In this document: positions 27,038 through 36,398 of the stretch, one piece after another
Layout: each line of letters opens with the position of its first letter
Position numbering within the stretch: the stretch's first letter is position 1
DNA from: Campylobacter lari subsp. lari
GTDB lineage: Bacteria > Campylobacterota > Campylobacteria > Campylobacterales > Campylobacteraceae
DNA: 64,000 bases
Assembly: GCF_013372185.1 (NCBI RefSeq)
Contig: NZ_CP053830.1
Span: forward strand, 248,001 to 312,000
Reading direction: 5' to 3'
The notes under the pieces: model-generated
What the model saw: only the letters and a program-made list of their open reading frames with translations
What the model was told of the DNA's origin: nothing
Database searches by the model: none
Made by a program: the position numbers and the translations under genes

Positions 27038-28066
27038 ATGAGAACAGTATTAATTACAGGCTTTACAGGTCAAGTTGGTTCGCAAATGGCGGACTTTTTG
27101 CTGGAAAACACAGATTATGATATTATAGGCATGATGCGTTGGCAAGAACCTATGGATAATATCTATCATTTAAGTGATAGGATTAACAAAAAAGATAGAA
27201 TCAGTATTTTTTATGCTGATTTGAATGATTATTCGAGTATTCAAAAGCTTTTTGAGAGCAAAAGACCAGATGTAATTTTTCATTTAGCTGCGCAGTCTTA
27301 CCCGAAAACTTCTTTTGATATACCTATAGAAACTTTGCAAACTAATATCATAGGTACAGCAAATATTTTAGAAAATATTAGATTATTAAAAGATAAAGAT
27401 GGTTATGATCCTGTAGTGCATGTGTGTTCTTCTAGTGAAGTTTATGGTAGGGCAAAAGTAGGTATTAAGTTAAATGAAGATACAACTTTTCATGGTGCGA
27501 GTCCTTATAGTATAAGTAAAATCGGTACGGACTATTTGGGAAGATTTTACGGTGAGGCTTATGGTATAAAAACTTATGTCACTAGAATGGGAACTCATAG
27601 TGGCCCAAGACGCTCTGATGTATTTTTTGAAAGTACTGTTGCAAAACAAATCGCATTGATTGAAGCAGGTTATCAAGAACCAGTTATTAAAGTAGGAAAT
27701 TTATCAAGCGTAAGAACTTTTCAAGATGCCAGAGATGCTATAAGGGCTTATTATTTACTTTCATTAGAAAGTGAAAAAGGAAAAATTCCTTGTGGTGAAG
27801 CTTTTAATATAGCAGGTGAAGAAGCTTTTAAACTTCCTGAGGTTATCGACATACTTTTGAGTTTTTCTACAAGAAAAGACATCAAGGTAGAACAAGAAGA
27901 AGAAAGATTGCGTCCTATTGATGCAGATTATCAAATGTTTGACAATACTAAAATCAAAAGCTATATCAACTGGAAGCCAGAAATTCCAGCTAGGCAGATG
28001 TTTGAAGATTTACTAAATCATTGGAGAAAAGAAATCTCTATGGGTAGAATTCCACTTAATAGGTAG
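27038..28066 (+). CDS. dmhA: GDP-D-glycero-D-manno-heptose 4,6-dehydratase
   Basis: A 342-residue SDR dehydratase of the GDP-mannose 4,6-dehydratase family. GFTGQVGSQMADFLL is the Rossmann loop; CSSSEVYGRA and YSISKIGTDYLGRFYGEAYG hold the Ser/Glu and Tyr-x3-Lys catalytic residues; RMGTHSGPRRSD is characteristic. As I recall it is very close to DmhA (DdahA) of C. jejuni 81-176. It makes the 4-keto-6-deoxy intermediate from the GDP-heptose produced by HddA, GmhA2 and HddC. Confidence 0.88.
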   Translation: MRTVLITGFTGQVGSQMADFLLENTDYDIIGMMRWQEPMDNIYHLSDRINKKDRISIFYADLNDYSSIQKLFESKRPDVIFHLAAQSYPKTSFDIPIETLQTNIIGTANILENIRLLKDKDGYDPVVHVCSSSEVYGRAKVGIKLNEDTTFHGASPYSISKIGTDYLGRFYGEAYGIKTYVTRMGTHSGPRRSDVFFESTVAKQIALIEAGYQEPVIKVGNLSSVRTFQDARDAIRAYYLLSLESEKGKIPCGEAFNIAGEEAFKLPEVIDILLSFSTRKDIKVEQEEERLRPIDADYQMFDNTKIKSYINWKPEIPARQMFEDLLNHWRKEISMGRIPLNR

Positions 28067-28071
28067 CAATC

Positions 28072-29088
28072 ATGATAATTCGTTCTCAAACCCCATTGCG
28101 TTTAGGTTTGGCTGGTGGAGGTACTGATATAAATTTATATTGTGATCAGTATGTAGGTTATGTTTTAAATGCGACGATATCTTTGTATGTGCATTGTACT
28201 TTAGTAGAAAGAAATGATGAAAAAATCATCTTTGATTCTTCGGATACAAATATAAAAGTAGAATATAAAAGTAAAGATTTTTTAGAGAATGATGGTAAAC
28301 TAGATCTTTATAAAGCAATTTATAATCGTTTAGTAAGAGATTATGTTAAAAAACCTTTAAGTTTTTCATTACATACTTATTCAGATGTACCAAGTGGTAG
28401 CGGGCTTGGTGGTAGCTCTACTTTGGTGGTGGGTATTATCAAAGCATTTGCTGAGTGGCTGAATTTGCCTTTAGGTGAGTATGAGATCGCACGTTTGGCG
28501 TATGAGATTGAGCGAGAAGATATGGCTATAGTAGGCGGTGCACAAGATCAATACGCTGCAACTTTTGGTGGGTTTAACTTTATGGAATTTTATGATCAAA
28601 AAAGAGTGATAGTTAATCCTTTGCGCATTAAAAATTGGATAGCAAGTGAACTTGAGGCTAGAGTTTTACTTTATTTTACAAATATCACCAGAGAAGCTAA
28701 AGATATAGAAGAACATAAAAAAGGAAAACTAGGAGATAAAAATTCACTTAATGCTATGCATGCAATAAAACAAGATGCGCTAAATATGAAAGAAGCATTA
28801 TTTAGAGCTGATTTTGATAAAATAGCTCAAATCCTAGGTAAATCATGGCAGTCAAAAAAGATCATTTCTGATATAGTAAGTAATGATGAGCTTGAGAGAA
28901 TTTATCACTTAGCCATGGAAAATGGTGCCTATAGTGGCAAAACAAGTGGAGCTGGTGCTGGAGGGTTTATGTTTTTTATGGTTGATCCTATAAAAAAATA
29001 TAAACTTAAAAAAATTCTAAATGATCAACAAGGATATGTGCAAGAATTCTACTTCACCAAAGAAGGAGCAAAGTCATGGAAAATTTAA
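28072..29088 (+). CDS. hddA: D-glycero-D-manno-heptose 7-phosphate kinase
   Basis: A 338-residue GHMP kinase that phosphorylates C1 of heptose 7-phosphate on the GDP-heptose route. The N-terminus RSQTPLRLGLAGGGTDI, the ATP-binding PSGSGLGGSSTLVVG near residue 108 and the C-terminal SGKTSGAGAGGFMFF match HddA. It overlaps the start of gmhA2 by 13 bp. Confidence 0.92.
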   Translation: MIIRSQTPLRLGLAGGGTDINLYCDQYVGYVLNATISLYVHCTLVERNDEKIIFDSSDTNIKVEYKSKDFLENDGKLDLYKAIYNRLVRDYVKKPLSFSLHTYSDVPSGSGLGGSSTLVVGIIKAFAEWLNLPLGEYEIARLAYEIEREDMAIVGGAQDQYAATFGGFNFMEFYDQKRVIVNPLRIKNWIASELEARVLLYFTNITREAKDIEEHKKGKLGDKNSLNAMHAIKQDALNMKEALFRADFDKIAQILGKSWQSKKIISDIVSNDELERIYHLAMENGAYSGKTSGAGAGGFMFFMVDPIKKYKLKKILNDQQGYVQEFYFTKEGAKSWKI

Positions 29089-29681
29089 ATTTATATATAA
29101 AATCTCATTTTAGTGATTCAATTGATATTAAAACTAAGATTTTAAATGATAATGATATGATCAGTTTGATTAAAGAGGTATCTTTAAAAGTGATCAATGC
29201 TTATAAAAATGGCAATAAAACTTTACTAGCAGGCAATGGAGGAAGTGCAGCTGATGCACAGCATATAGCTGGGGAGTTTGTGAGTAGATTTTACTTTGAC
29301 AGACCTGGTATTGCAAGTATTGCTTTAAGTACTGATACGAGTATTTTAACAGCCATTGGTAATGACTATGGTTATGAAAATTTATTTGCAAGACAAGTAC
29401 AAGCACAAGGTGTGAGTGGAGATGTATTTATAGGAATTTCTACAAGTGGAAATAGTAAAAATATCTTAAAAGCTTTAGAAATTTGTAAAGAAAAAGGAAT
29501 TTTAAGCATAGGTTTAACCGGAACTAGTGGTGGTACTATGAATGAACTTTGTGATTATTGTATTAAAGTGCCATCAACTTGTACACCAAGGATTCAAGAA
29601 GCGCATATTTTGATAGGGCATATCATCTGTGCTATAGTAGAAGAAGAGCTTTTTGGTAAGGGATTTGATTGCAAGCTATAG
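29076..29681 (+). CDS. gmhA2: Sedoheptulose 7-phosphate isomerase, capsule copy
   Basis: A 201-residue SIS-domain isomerase giving D-glycero-D-manno-heptose 7-phosphate. AGNGGSAADAQHIAGEFVSRF, STDTSILTAIGNDYGYENLF and ISTSGNSKNILKAL are the GmhA signature segments, and the C-terminal EAHILIGHIICAIVEE has the active-site Glu/His region. A separate lipooligosaccharide gmhA is expected elsewhere in the genome, hence gmhA2. Confidence 0.93.
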   Translation: MENLNLYIKSHFSDSIDIKTKILNDNDMISLIKEVSLKVINAYKNGNKTLLAGNGGSAADAQHIAGEFVSRFYFDRPGIASIALSTDTSILTAIGNDYGYENLFARQVQAQGVSGDVFIGISTSGNSKNILKALEICKEKGILSIGLTGTSGGTMNELCDYCIKVPSTCTPRIQEAHILIGHIICAIVEEELFGKGFDCKL

Positions 29682-30343
29682 TTTTAGCAGGAGGTCTTGG
29701 CACAAGGTTAAAAAGCGTAGTGCAAGATCTTCCAAAGCCTATGGCGCCTATTAATGGAAAACCATTTTTAGCCTTTGTTTTAGAGTATTTAAAAAAACAA
29801 GGAATCACTGAAGTTATTCTAAGTGTTTCATATAAATATGAACTCATCCAAGAGTGCTTTAAAGATGAATTTGAAGGTATGAAAATACGCTATAATATTG
29901 AAAAAGAGCTTTTAGGTACAGGTGGAGCTATAAAAGATGCTTTGAAATTGATACAAAATCAAGCTTATGTTTTAAATGGTGATACTATATTTGATATTGA
30001 TCTAAAAAAACTTGTTTTAAATGATAGTAAAATTTGCATCGCGCTAAAGCAAATGCAAAATTTTGATCGGTATGGTACTGTAAATGTTAATGATCAAGGG
30101 ATTGTAATATCTTTTGAAGAAAAGGTATTTAAAAAACAAGGTTTAATCAATGGTGGTGCATACTTGCTGAAAAAAGATTTGTTTGATGAATTTGATTTGG
30201 AGAAAAAATTTTCTTTTGAAGAATTTTTGCAAGTAAATCATAAGATATTAGAAATACAAACTCAAATTTTTGATGATTATTTTATTGATATTGGGATACC
30301 TGAGGATTATTATTTATTTTATTCTAGATTTAAGGAATTTTAA
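29669..30343 (+). CDS. hddC: D-glycero-D-manno-heptose 1-phosphate guanylyltransferase
   Basis: A 224-residue nucleotidyltransferase making GDP-heptose. The N-terminal QAIVLAGGLGTRLKS is the pyrophosphorylase motif, followed by DLPKPMAPINGKPFL and VLNGDTIFDID. The start is TTG at 29669 inside the end of gmhA2 (13-bp overlap), because the conserved motif begins two codons later and no ATG fits. Its stop overlaps the next ATG by one base. Confidence 0.9.
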   Translation: MQAIVLAGGLGTRLKSVVQDLPKPMAPINGKPFLAFVLEYLKKQGITEVILSVSYKYELIQECFKDEFEGMKIRYNIEKELLGTGGAIKDALKLIQNQAYVLNGDTIFDIDLKKLVLNDSKICIALKQMQNFDRYGTVNVNDQGIVISFEEKVFKKQGLINGGAYLLKKDLFDEFDLEKKFSFEEFLQVNHKILEIQTQIFDDYFIDIGIPEDYYLFYSRFKEF

Positions 30344-31863
30344 TGTTGCATATTGCTTTTTCATGTAGTATTGAGTATATTAAGTATTGTGCTGTTGTAA
30401 TTACAAGTATATTAATGCATGGAAGTCATAAAGAAGAGTATCGTTTTTATATTATAACTTCGTCTCTAATAAGCAAGTCAATGTTGGAACAAATTAATAT
30501 TTTTGAAAAAAAGCTTAATGAAAACTATACTGTCAATATTTCATTATTTTTTATTAATGAAGATGAGTACAAAAATCATCCAATTTATGCAGGTTCTACT
30601 GCAAGTTTTTGGCGGCTAAAAATTGCAGACGCATTACCTAGTGATGTTGATAAATGTATTTTTTTAGGTGTTGATGTTTTAGTACTTGGGGATATAAAAA
30701 AACTCATTGAAGTGGATTTGCAAAATAAAACAGTTGGCATGGCGCCAGATTGCTTTAATTTTAAAGGCTTTCTAAGAAGTATGAAATCAAGGGACATAAA
30801 AAAACCAGATTTTATTTTTCCTTATCCAGAGTGCTATTCAAATGTAGATGTGATGTTGATTGATCTTAAACAATGGAGACAAAAGAATATTGCGCAGCAA
30901 TGCGAATTATTATTTCAGCATTATATTCCAAAATGGGTAGAACAAGATTTGATAAATGCTGTATTGGGTGATGATATTTATGAATTATCACCAAGATGGA
31001 ATTTTTGGATAGGTGGTCATTATGTTATAGGTAGATTAGGAAAAAAAGTAACTTTTAAAGGAGAAAGTTTAAAACCATATTGGAAATATACACGTAGTGA
31101 ATTTGAACAGTCTGAAAGGAATATTCAAATTGCTCATTTTACGCATTGTTGTAGAAAGCCTTGGGTTACACCTTATTCTCACCTAGATCAAGACTTTAAA
31201 TTTATAAAATATCCTTATTATGATACTTGGTGGCATATCGCAATGCAAACTCCAGTATTTAAAGAAGAATTAATTGAGATATATAAAACAATTGAAAATA
31301 ACAAAGTAGATGTTTATCAAAATACTGTTATTTCTCAAATAAAATCCTTACAAGTAAAAATAAAAGACAATGAATTAAAATTAGTACAAATTCAAACTTC
31401 TAATAATACTCTTAACAATACTATCAAAGAAAAAGATAGTATTATAAAATCCAATATAACTCAACTCAATCAAATCCAATCTAAATTATCTTTCCAAACT
31501 AAATATGGCACAGCTAAAACAAGAATTCAAAACCAACTCTCTTATAAACTAGGTCAAGCTATGATAGTTAATTCTAAATCTTTCCTAGGTTACTTAATAA
31601 TGCCTATGGCATTATTAAGTATAATGATTTCACATAAACAAGAACAAAAAGTCTATCAAGAAAAAATAAAAAAAGTTCCTTCTTTAAAACTACCTATATT
31701 AGAAGATTATCCTGATTACAAAGAAGCTTTAAAATTAAAAAATCATCTTTCTTATAAACTAGGACAAGCTCTTATACAAGCTAATAAAACTTGGTATAAG
31801 GGTGGATATGTTAAGATGTGGTTTGAGATTAGGAAATTGAAAAGGGTGGTTGGAAAGGTATAA
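30343..31863 (+). CDS. GT8-like glycosyltransferase with C-terminal capsule module
   Basis: A 506-residue protein. Residues 1-265 resemble GT8 (LHIAFSCSIEYIKYCAVVITSIL, ASFWRLKIADALP, NVDVMLIDLKQW, EQDLINAVLGD, HFTHCCRKPW). At the metal-binding DXD position the sequence reads FLGVDVLVLGDI, so the first Asp is Gly. A coiled coil (about residues 320-385) leads into the module with two LSYKLGQA motifs, whose DNA is identical to the end of the gene at 23661. Probably a capsule hexosyltransferase; activity is uncertain given the altered DXD. Confidence 0.72.
   Translation: MLHIAFSCSIEYIKYCAVVITSILMHGSHKEEYRFYIITSSLISKSMLEQINIFEKKLNENYTVNISLFFINEDEYKNHPIYAGSTASFWRLKIADALPSDVDKCIFLGVDVLVLGDIKKLIEVDLQNKTVGMAPDCFNFKGFLRSMKSRDIKKPDFIFPYPECYSNVDVMLIDLKQWRQKNIAQQCELLFQHYIPKWVEQDLINAVLGDDIYELSPRWNFWIGGHYVIGRLGKKVTFKGESLKPYWKYTRSEFEQSERNIQIAHFTHCCRKPWVTPYSHLDQDFKFIKYPYYDTWWHIAMQTPVFKEELIEIYKTIENNKVDVYQNTVISQIKSLQVKIKDNELKLVQIQTSNNTLNNTIKEKDSIIKSNITQLNQIQSKLSFQTKYGTAKTRIQNQLSYKLGQAMIVNSKSFLGYLIMPMALLSIMISHKQEQKVYQEKIKKVPSLKLPILEDYPDYKEALKLKNHLSYKLGQALIQANKTWYKGGYVKMWFEIRKLKRVVGKV
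31458..31797 (+). repeat. 340-bp capsule module repeat, copy M2
   Basis: Encodes residues about 372-485 of the GT8-like protein. It lies 6421 bp from M1 and belongs to the same 461-bp identical block. It marks the end of the GDP-heptose cassette. Confidence 0.92.
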
Positions 31864-31864
31864 A

Positions 31865-32662
31865 ATGAAAGTGTTAATTTTGGCAGGTGGTCTTGGAACA
31901 AGGCTTTCTGAGGAAACAGGTTTAAAGCCAAAACCGATGGTAGAAATAGGTGGAAAACCTATTTTATGGCATATAATGAAAATTTATAGTTATTATGGAT
32001 TTAATGACTTTATTATTTTGACAGGGTATAAAGGACATATTATAAAAGATTATTTTATAAACTACTATACACAATACAGTGATATAACGGTAGATATGTC
32101 AGATAATTCTGTTCAAATTCATAATACTAGACATGAACCATGGAGAGTAACTATGCTTTATACTGGGCAAGATTCCATGACAGGTGGTAGGATTTTGCAT
32201 GCTAAAGATTATGTGGGTGATGGGACTTTTATGCTTACTTATGGTGATGGTGTTAGTGATGTAAATATCAATGAACTAATAAAATTTCATAAAAACCACG
32301 GCAAAGCTATCACAATGACTTCTGTGCTTCCTGAGGGAAAATTTGGCGCTTTGGATATTGATAATTCAACAAACCGTATAAAAAGTTTTACAGAAAAACC
32401 AAAAGGTGATGCTAGTTTAAATAATGCAGGATGGATAAACGGTGGTTTTTTTGTATGTGAACCTAAAGTGTTTGACTATATTAAAGAAGGCGATATGACA
32501 GTTTTTGAACAAGCACCATTAAGAAATTTAGCACAAGATGGTGAGCTTTATAGCTACCAACACCATGGTTTTTGGAAATGTATGGATACTTTAAAAGATA
32601 AAAACGATCTTACAAAAATGTGGATGGAAAATAAAGCTCCATGGGCTTTATGGAACAATTAA
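31865..32662 (+). CDS. rfbF: Glucose-1-phosphate cytidylyltransferase
   Basis: A 265-residue enzyme making CDP-glucose, the entry to CDP-linked deoxysugars. MKVLILAGGLGTRLSEET is the nucleotidyltransferase motif, and KPKPMVEIGGKPILWHIMK and YSYYGFNDFIILTGYKG are characteristic of RfbF. I start at ATG 31865, seven bases after GAAAGG, rather than at an in-frame TTG 15 bases upstream that overlaps the preceding gene. rfbH follows after 16 bp. Confidence 0.93.
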   Translation: MKVLILAGGLGTRLSEETGLKPKPMVEIGGKPILWHIMKIYSYYGFNDFIILTGYKGHIIKDYFINYYTQYSDITVDMSDNSVQIHNTRHEPWRVTMLYTGQDSMTGGRILHAKDYVGDGTFMLTYGDGVSDVNINELIKFHKNHGKAITMTSVLPEGKFGALDIDNSTNRIKSFTEKPKGDASLNNAGWINGGFFVCEPKVFDYIKEGDMTVFEQAPLRNLAQDGELYSYQHHGFWKCMDTLKDKNDLTKMWMENKAPWALWNN

Positions 32663-32678
32663 AAATAAAGGGGATTGA

Positions 32679-34007
32679 ATGAATTCTGATGCATTAAAAC
32701 AAGATATTTTAAATAAAGTCAAAGAGTACTATAAGTTATATCATATAAATAAACAAACACGGTTTATAGAAGGAAAAACTAAGATAAATTATGCAGGGCG
32801 TGTTTTTGATGAGAAAGAAATGGAGAATTTAATTGATAGTTCATTAGATTTTTGGCTCACTGCTGGAAGATACTCTGAACAGTTTGAAAAAAATCTTGCT
32901 AATTTTTTAGGAGTGAAATGGGCCTTTTTAGTTAATTCTGGTTCATCTGCAAATTTATTGGCCTTTTATACCTTAACTTCGCCATTGCTAAAGGAAAAAC
33001 AAATTAAAAGAGGCGATGAAGTTATAACTGTAGCTGCAGGATTTCCAACAACAATTGCCCCTGTTGTCCAATATGGAGCAGTTCCTGTTTTTGTTGATAT
33101 GGAATTGCAATTTGCTAATGTTGATGTAACTCAACTTGAAAAAGCTTTAAGTTCTAAAACTAAAGCGATTATGATCGCACATAGCTTGGGTAATCCTTTC
33201 AATATTAAAGCTATTAAAGAGTTTTGTGATAAAAATAATCTTTGGTTGATTGAGGATAATTGTGATGCATTAGGTTCTAAATATGATGATAAATATACTG
33301 GTACTTGGGGAGATATAGGTACAAGTTCATTTTACCCAGCTCATCATATAACCATGGGAGAGGGTGGAGCTGTTTATACTAACAATCCTTTGCTTAAAAA
33401 AATTATATTATCTATGAGAGATTGGGGGAGAGATTGTTGGTGTAAAGGAGGAAAAGATAATACTTGTGGTTGTCGCTTTACTCAGCAGTTTGGAAGTTTA
33501 CCAAAGGGATATGATCATAAATATGTATATTCTCATTTTGGTTTTAATTTAAAGGCTACAGATATGCAAGCTGCGATAGGTTGTGCTCAGCTTGAAAAGC
33601 TTCCTGAATTTATAGAAAAAAGACAAAAAAATTATCAAAAACTATATAATGGACTAAAAAATCTTAGTGAACTTCATTTGGTAGAAACACAGCCAAATTC
33701 TCAACCAAGTTGGTTTGGTTTTATGATTACTCTAAAAGATGGTGTAAAATTTACTCGTAACGAATTTACTAGTTTCTTGGAAGAATGTAATATTCAAACA
33801 AGAACATTATTTGCGGGTAATATTATAAGACATCCTGTTTTTGATTCTTTAGAAAAGGATAGGGATTATAGAGTAGTAGGAAATTTAGAGGTAACAGAAA
33901 AAATAATGAATGATAGTTTTTGGATCGGGGTTTATCCAGGTATGAGTGAAGAAATGATTGAATATATGATATGCAAAATTCAAGAATTTTGTGCAAAACA
34001 AAAGTAA
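32679..34007 (+). CDS. rfbH: CDP-4-keto-6-deoxy-glucose 3-dehydrase (RfbH/E1)
   Basis: A 442-residue PMP- and [2Fe-2S]-dependent dehydrase that removes the C3 hydroxyl to give 3,6-dideoxyhexoses. The fold is aminotransferase-like, but the usual PLP lysine position reads SFYPAHHITMGEGG, with His as in known RfbH enzymes. DCWCKGGKDNTCGC (about residues 250-263) supplies the cysteines for the iron-sulfur cluster. The expected partner RfbG (CDP-glucose 4,6-dehydratase) is not recognisable in this window. Confidence 0.93.
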   Translation: MNSDALKQDILNKVKEYYKLYHINKQTRFIEGKTKINYAGRVFDEKEMENLIDSSLDFWLTAGRYSEQFEKNLANFLGVKWAFLVNSGSSANLLAFYTLTSPLLKEKQIKRGDEVITVAAGFPTTIAPVVQYGAVPVFVDMELQFANVDVTQLEKALSSKTKAIMIAHSLGNPFNIKAIKEFCDKNNLWLIEDNCDALGSKYDDKYTGTWGDIGTSSFYPAHHITMGEGGAVYTNNPLLKKIILSMRDWGRDCWCKGGKDNTCGCRFTQQFGSLPKGYDHKYVYSHFGFNLKATDMQAAIGCAQLEKLPEFIEKRQKNYQKLYNGLKNLSELHLVETQPNSQPSWFGFMITLKDGVKFTRNEFTSFLEECNIQTRTLFAGNIIRHPVFDSLEKDRDYRVVGNLEVTEKIMNDSFWIGVYPGMSEEMIEYMICKIQEFCAKQK

Positions 34008-34020
34008 GTTGGAGGTTGTT

Positions 34021-35139
34021 ATGAATTCTTATAATTGCTTAGATAATCCAATAGTAATAGAGGATTTAGAGTATATTTATAATTCTCTAACCAAAGTTGA
34101 AAAACAAAAATTTGATAACACTACAATTTTATTTACAGGGTGTGCAGGTTTTTTGGGATTTTATTTTATTAATTTTTTTGTAAAATATTCAAAAGATTTA
34201 AATATAAAAAAAATTATTGCATTAGATAACTTTATGCTTAGAAAGCCAAAATGGTTAGAACACTTATCGAATGATTATTCTGATATTTTAGAGCTTCATA
34301 AATTTGATATTATAAATGATAAAATCGATCTTTTAAAAGATGCTCATAGTGCTGATTTGATAATTCATGCTGCAAGTATTGCAAGTCCTATGTTTTATCG
34401 TACTTATCCTATAGAGACTCTAGATGCAAATATCTGGGGGTTACGCTCTTTGCTTGATTTTTATAAAAATAAAAACATTAAAGGATTTTTATTTTTTTCT
34501 AGTTCTGAAATTTATGGTGATCCTGATATTAGTCAAATTCCAACTGATGAGGAATATAGAGGTAATGTAGCTTGTGTAGGTCCTAGAGCATGTTATGATG
34601 AGTCTAAAAGATTTGGAGAGACAATGTGTTCTTTATTTGCACAAAAGTTTAATATGCCAATTACTATAGCAAGACCTTTTAATAACTATGGTCCAGGAAT
34701 GAGTATAGGAGATAAAAGAGTACCTGCAGATTTTGCTAAAGCAGTTATAGAAGGTAAAAATATAGAAATTCTTAGTGATGGATCTCCAAAAAGAACTTTT
34801 TGTTACATTGCTGATGCTATTGTAGGATATTTAAAGGTTTTAGTCCATGGAAAATTTGATTATTTTAATATAGGCATTGATAAACCTGAAATTTCTATAA
34901 AAGAGTTATCATATATATATGCTAAATATTCAAAAGAAATTTTTAATTTTGAGCCACAAGTTAACTTTGCTGTTTCAGAAGATAAAAATTATTTAAAAGA
35001 TAATCCAAATCGTAGATGTCCAATTATTGATAAAGCTAGAAATAAATTGCAATATAATCCTACTATTTTAGTCGGAGATGGTGTGAGAAGATTTTTAAAA
35101 TTTTTGAAAATTGAAAAAGAAAACGGAGAGCTTTTATGA
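34021..35139 (+). CDS. SDR enzyme resembling UDP-glucuronate decarboxylase (Uxs-like)
   Basis: A 372-residue extended SDR, started at ATG 34021 behind a clear GGAGG. After about 40 extra N-terminal residues comes the Rossmann loop TGCAGFLGFYF, then FFSSSEIYGDPD, PRACYDESKRFGETMC (Tyr-x3-Lys), ARPFNNYGPGM and PKRTFCYIADAI. The R-[AT]-F pattern and PRACYDE.KR are like UDP-xylose synthases and ArnA-type decarboxylases, not RfbG or RmlB, which read RDW there. The next gene is a Ugd, which would supply UDP-glucuronate. It could alternatively fill the missing dehydratase step of the CDP-sugar route. Confidence 0.65.
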   Translation: MNSYNCLDNPIVIEDLEYIYNSLTKVEKQKFDNTTILFTGCAGFLGFYFINFFVKYSKDLNIKKIIALDNFMLRKPKWLEHLSNDYSDILELHKFDIINDKIDLLKDAHSADLIIHAASIASPMFYRTYPIETLDANIWGLRSLLDFYKNKNIKGFLFFSSSEIYGDPDISQIPTDEEYRGNVACVGPRACYDESKRFGETMCSLFAQKFNMPITIARPFNNYGPGMSIGDKRVPADFAKAVIEGKNIEILSDGSPKRTFCYIADAIVGYLKVLVHGKFDYFNIGIDKPEISIKELSYIYAKYSKEIFNFEPQVNFAVSEDKNYLKDNPNRRCPIIDKARNKLQYNPTILVGDGVRRFLKFLKIEKENGELL

Positions 35140-36398
35140 AGTCGTTAAAAGTAGCAGTTTTTGGATTGGGTTTTGTTGGTCTTACTACAGCAGTTGGATT
35201 TGCAAAAAAAGGCTTTGATGTTATTGGATATGAGATAGATAAAAATAAAGCTTTGTTGCTTAACGATGGAAAAATACCATTTCATGAAGAAGGATTACCA
35301 GAAGCATTAAATGATGTTTTGGAAAAAAAATTGAAAATCACTAATGATGTAACAGAAGCATTAGAAGAAGCTAAAATTATATTTTATTGTATTGGTACAC
35401 CTATGAGTGAAGATGGAAGTGCTGATTTGAGTTTTTTATTAGATGCACTTAAGACAACTGCAGAAAATTTAGATAAATGCCAAAAAGAGCCGATTTTGGT
35501 AATAAAATCTACAGTTCCACCTTCAAGTTGCAAAGAAGTTTTTATCCCACATTTAGAATTTTTAGGTCTTAGTGTAGGGCAAAAATGCCATCTTGTAAAT
35601 AACCCTGAATTTTTAAGAGAAGGGTTTGCTTATAGTGATTTTATGAATCCCGATAGGGTGGTTATTGGTAGTCAGGATGCACAAATTTTTCAAGAGTTAG
35701 AAGATTTGTATAAGCCTTTTAATTCGCCTATATTTTTTACTTCTTTAAATACAGGTGAATTTATTAAATATCTTAGTAATACTACTTTAAGTCTAAATAT
35801 AAGTTATGCTAATGAAATGAGCATGATTGCGCAAAATATAGGTGATATAGATGTTATAAGTGCTTTTAAAATATTACATAGTGATAAAAGATTTAGTGGA
35901 AATCCTAGTGATATAACTAGTTATTTATATCCTGGAATGGGTTTTGGTGGATATTGCTTACCTAAGGATACTCTTGCTTTATATAAAAAAAGCAAAGATA
36001 AAGGATATGAAGCAAAAATTTTAAATGATATTTTAAAAATTAATGATGAAATTCTTGATTTTTACGCTTATAAAATACAAAAAGAAGTTTCTAAGGATAA
36101 AAAAATTGCAATTTTAGGTCTAAGTTTTAAGCCAGGAAGTGATGATGTAAGAGATACTAAATCTGCTACCTTGATTTCTAAACTTTTAAATTTGGGTTTT
36201 GAAAATATATATGCTTATGATCCTATAGCAAATGATGTGTTTGCTAAGACTTATGATTATAAATTGTATTATAAAAATAATCTTGATGAGATCGTTTCTG
36301 AATGTGATGTTTTAGTTATAGCTACAGCTTGGATGGAGTTCAAACCTTTGATCGAAAGACAAGATAAGATTGTTTATAATTTAAGATGGATAAAATAA
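35136..36398 (+). CDS. ugd: UDP-glucose/GDP-mannose dehydrogenase family protein (probable UDP-glucose 6-dehydrogenase)
   Basis: A 420-residue NAD-dependent dehydrogenase oxidising the C6 hydroxyl of a nucleotide sugar to a uronate. NAD loop VFGLGFVGLTTAVGFAKKG, GTPMSEDGSADLS, VNNPEFLREGFA, and the catalytic cysteine in GMGFGGYCLPKDTLAL. ILGLSFKPGSDDVRDTKSA begins the C-terminal domain. UDP-glucose is the commonest substrate of this type, but UDP-HexNAc dehydrogenases look similar. Its start overlaps the preceding stop (ATGA). Confidence 0.82.
   Translation: MKSLKVAVFGLGFVGLTTAVGFAKKGFDVIGYEIDKNKALLLNDGKIPFHEEGLPEALNDVLEKKLKITNDVTEALEEAKIIFYCIGTPMSEDGSADLSFLLDALKTTAENLDKCQKEPILVIKSTVPPSSCKEVFIPHLEFLGLSVGQKCHLVNNPEFLREGFAYSDFMNPDRVVIGSQDAQIFQELEDLYKPFNSPIFFTSLNTGEFIKYLSNTTLSLNISYANEMSMIAQNIGDIDVISAFKILHSDKRFSGNPSDITSYLYPGMGFGGYCLPKDTLALYKKSKDKGYEAKILNDILKINDEILDFYAYKIQKEVSKDKKIAILGLSFKPGSDDVRDTKSATLISKLLNLGFENIYAYDPIANDVFAKTYDYKLYYKNNLDEIVSECDVLVIATAWMEFKPLIERQDKIVYNLRWIK

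Noticed and set aside
34021-35139. Calling the SDR gene after rfbH as rfbG
   Set aside because: Position fits, but PRACYDESKR and the R-T-F stretch are Uxs/ArnA-like, and it lacks the RfbG-type N-terminal GHTGFKG segment.
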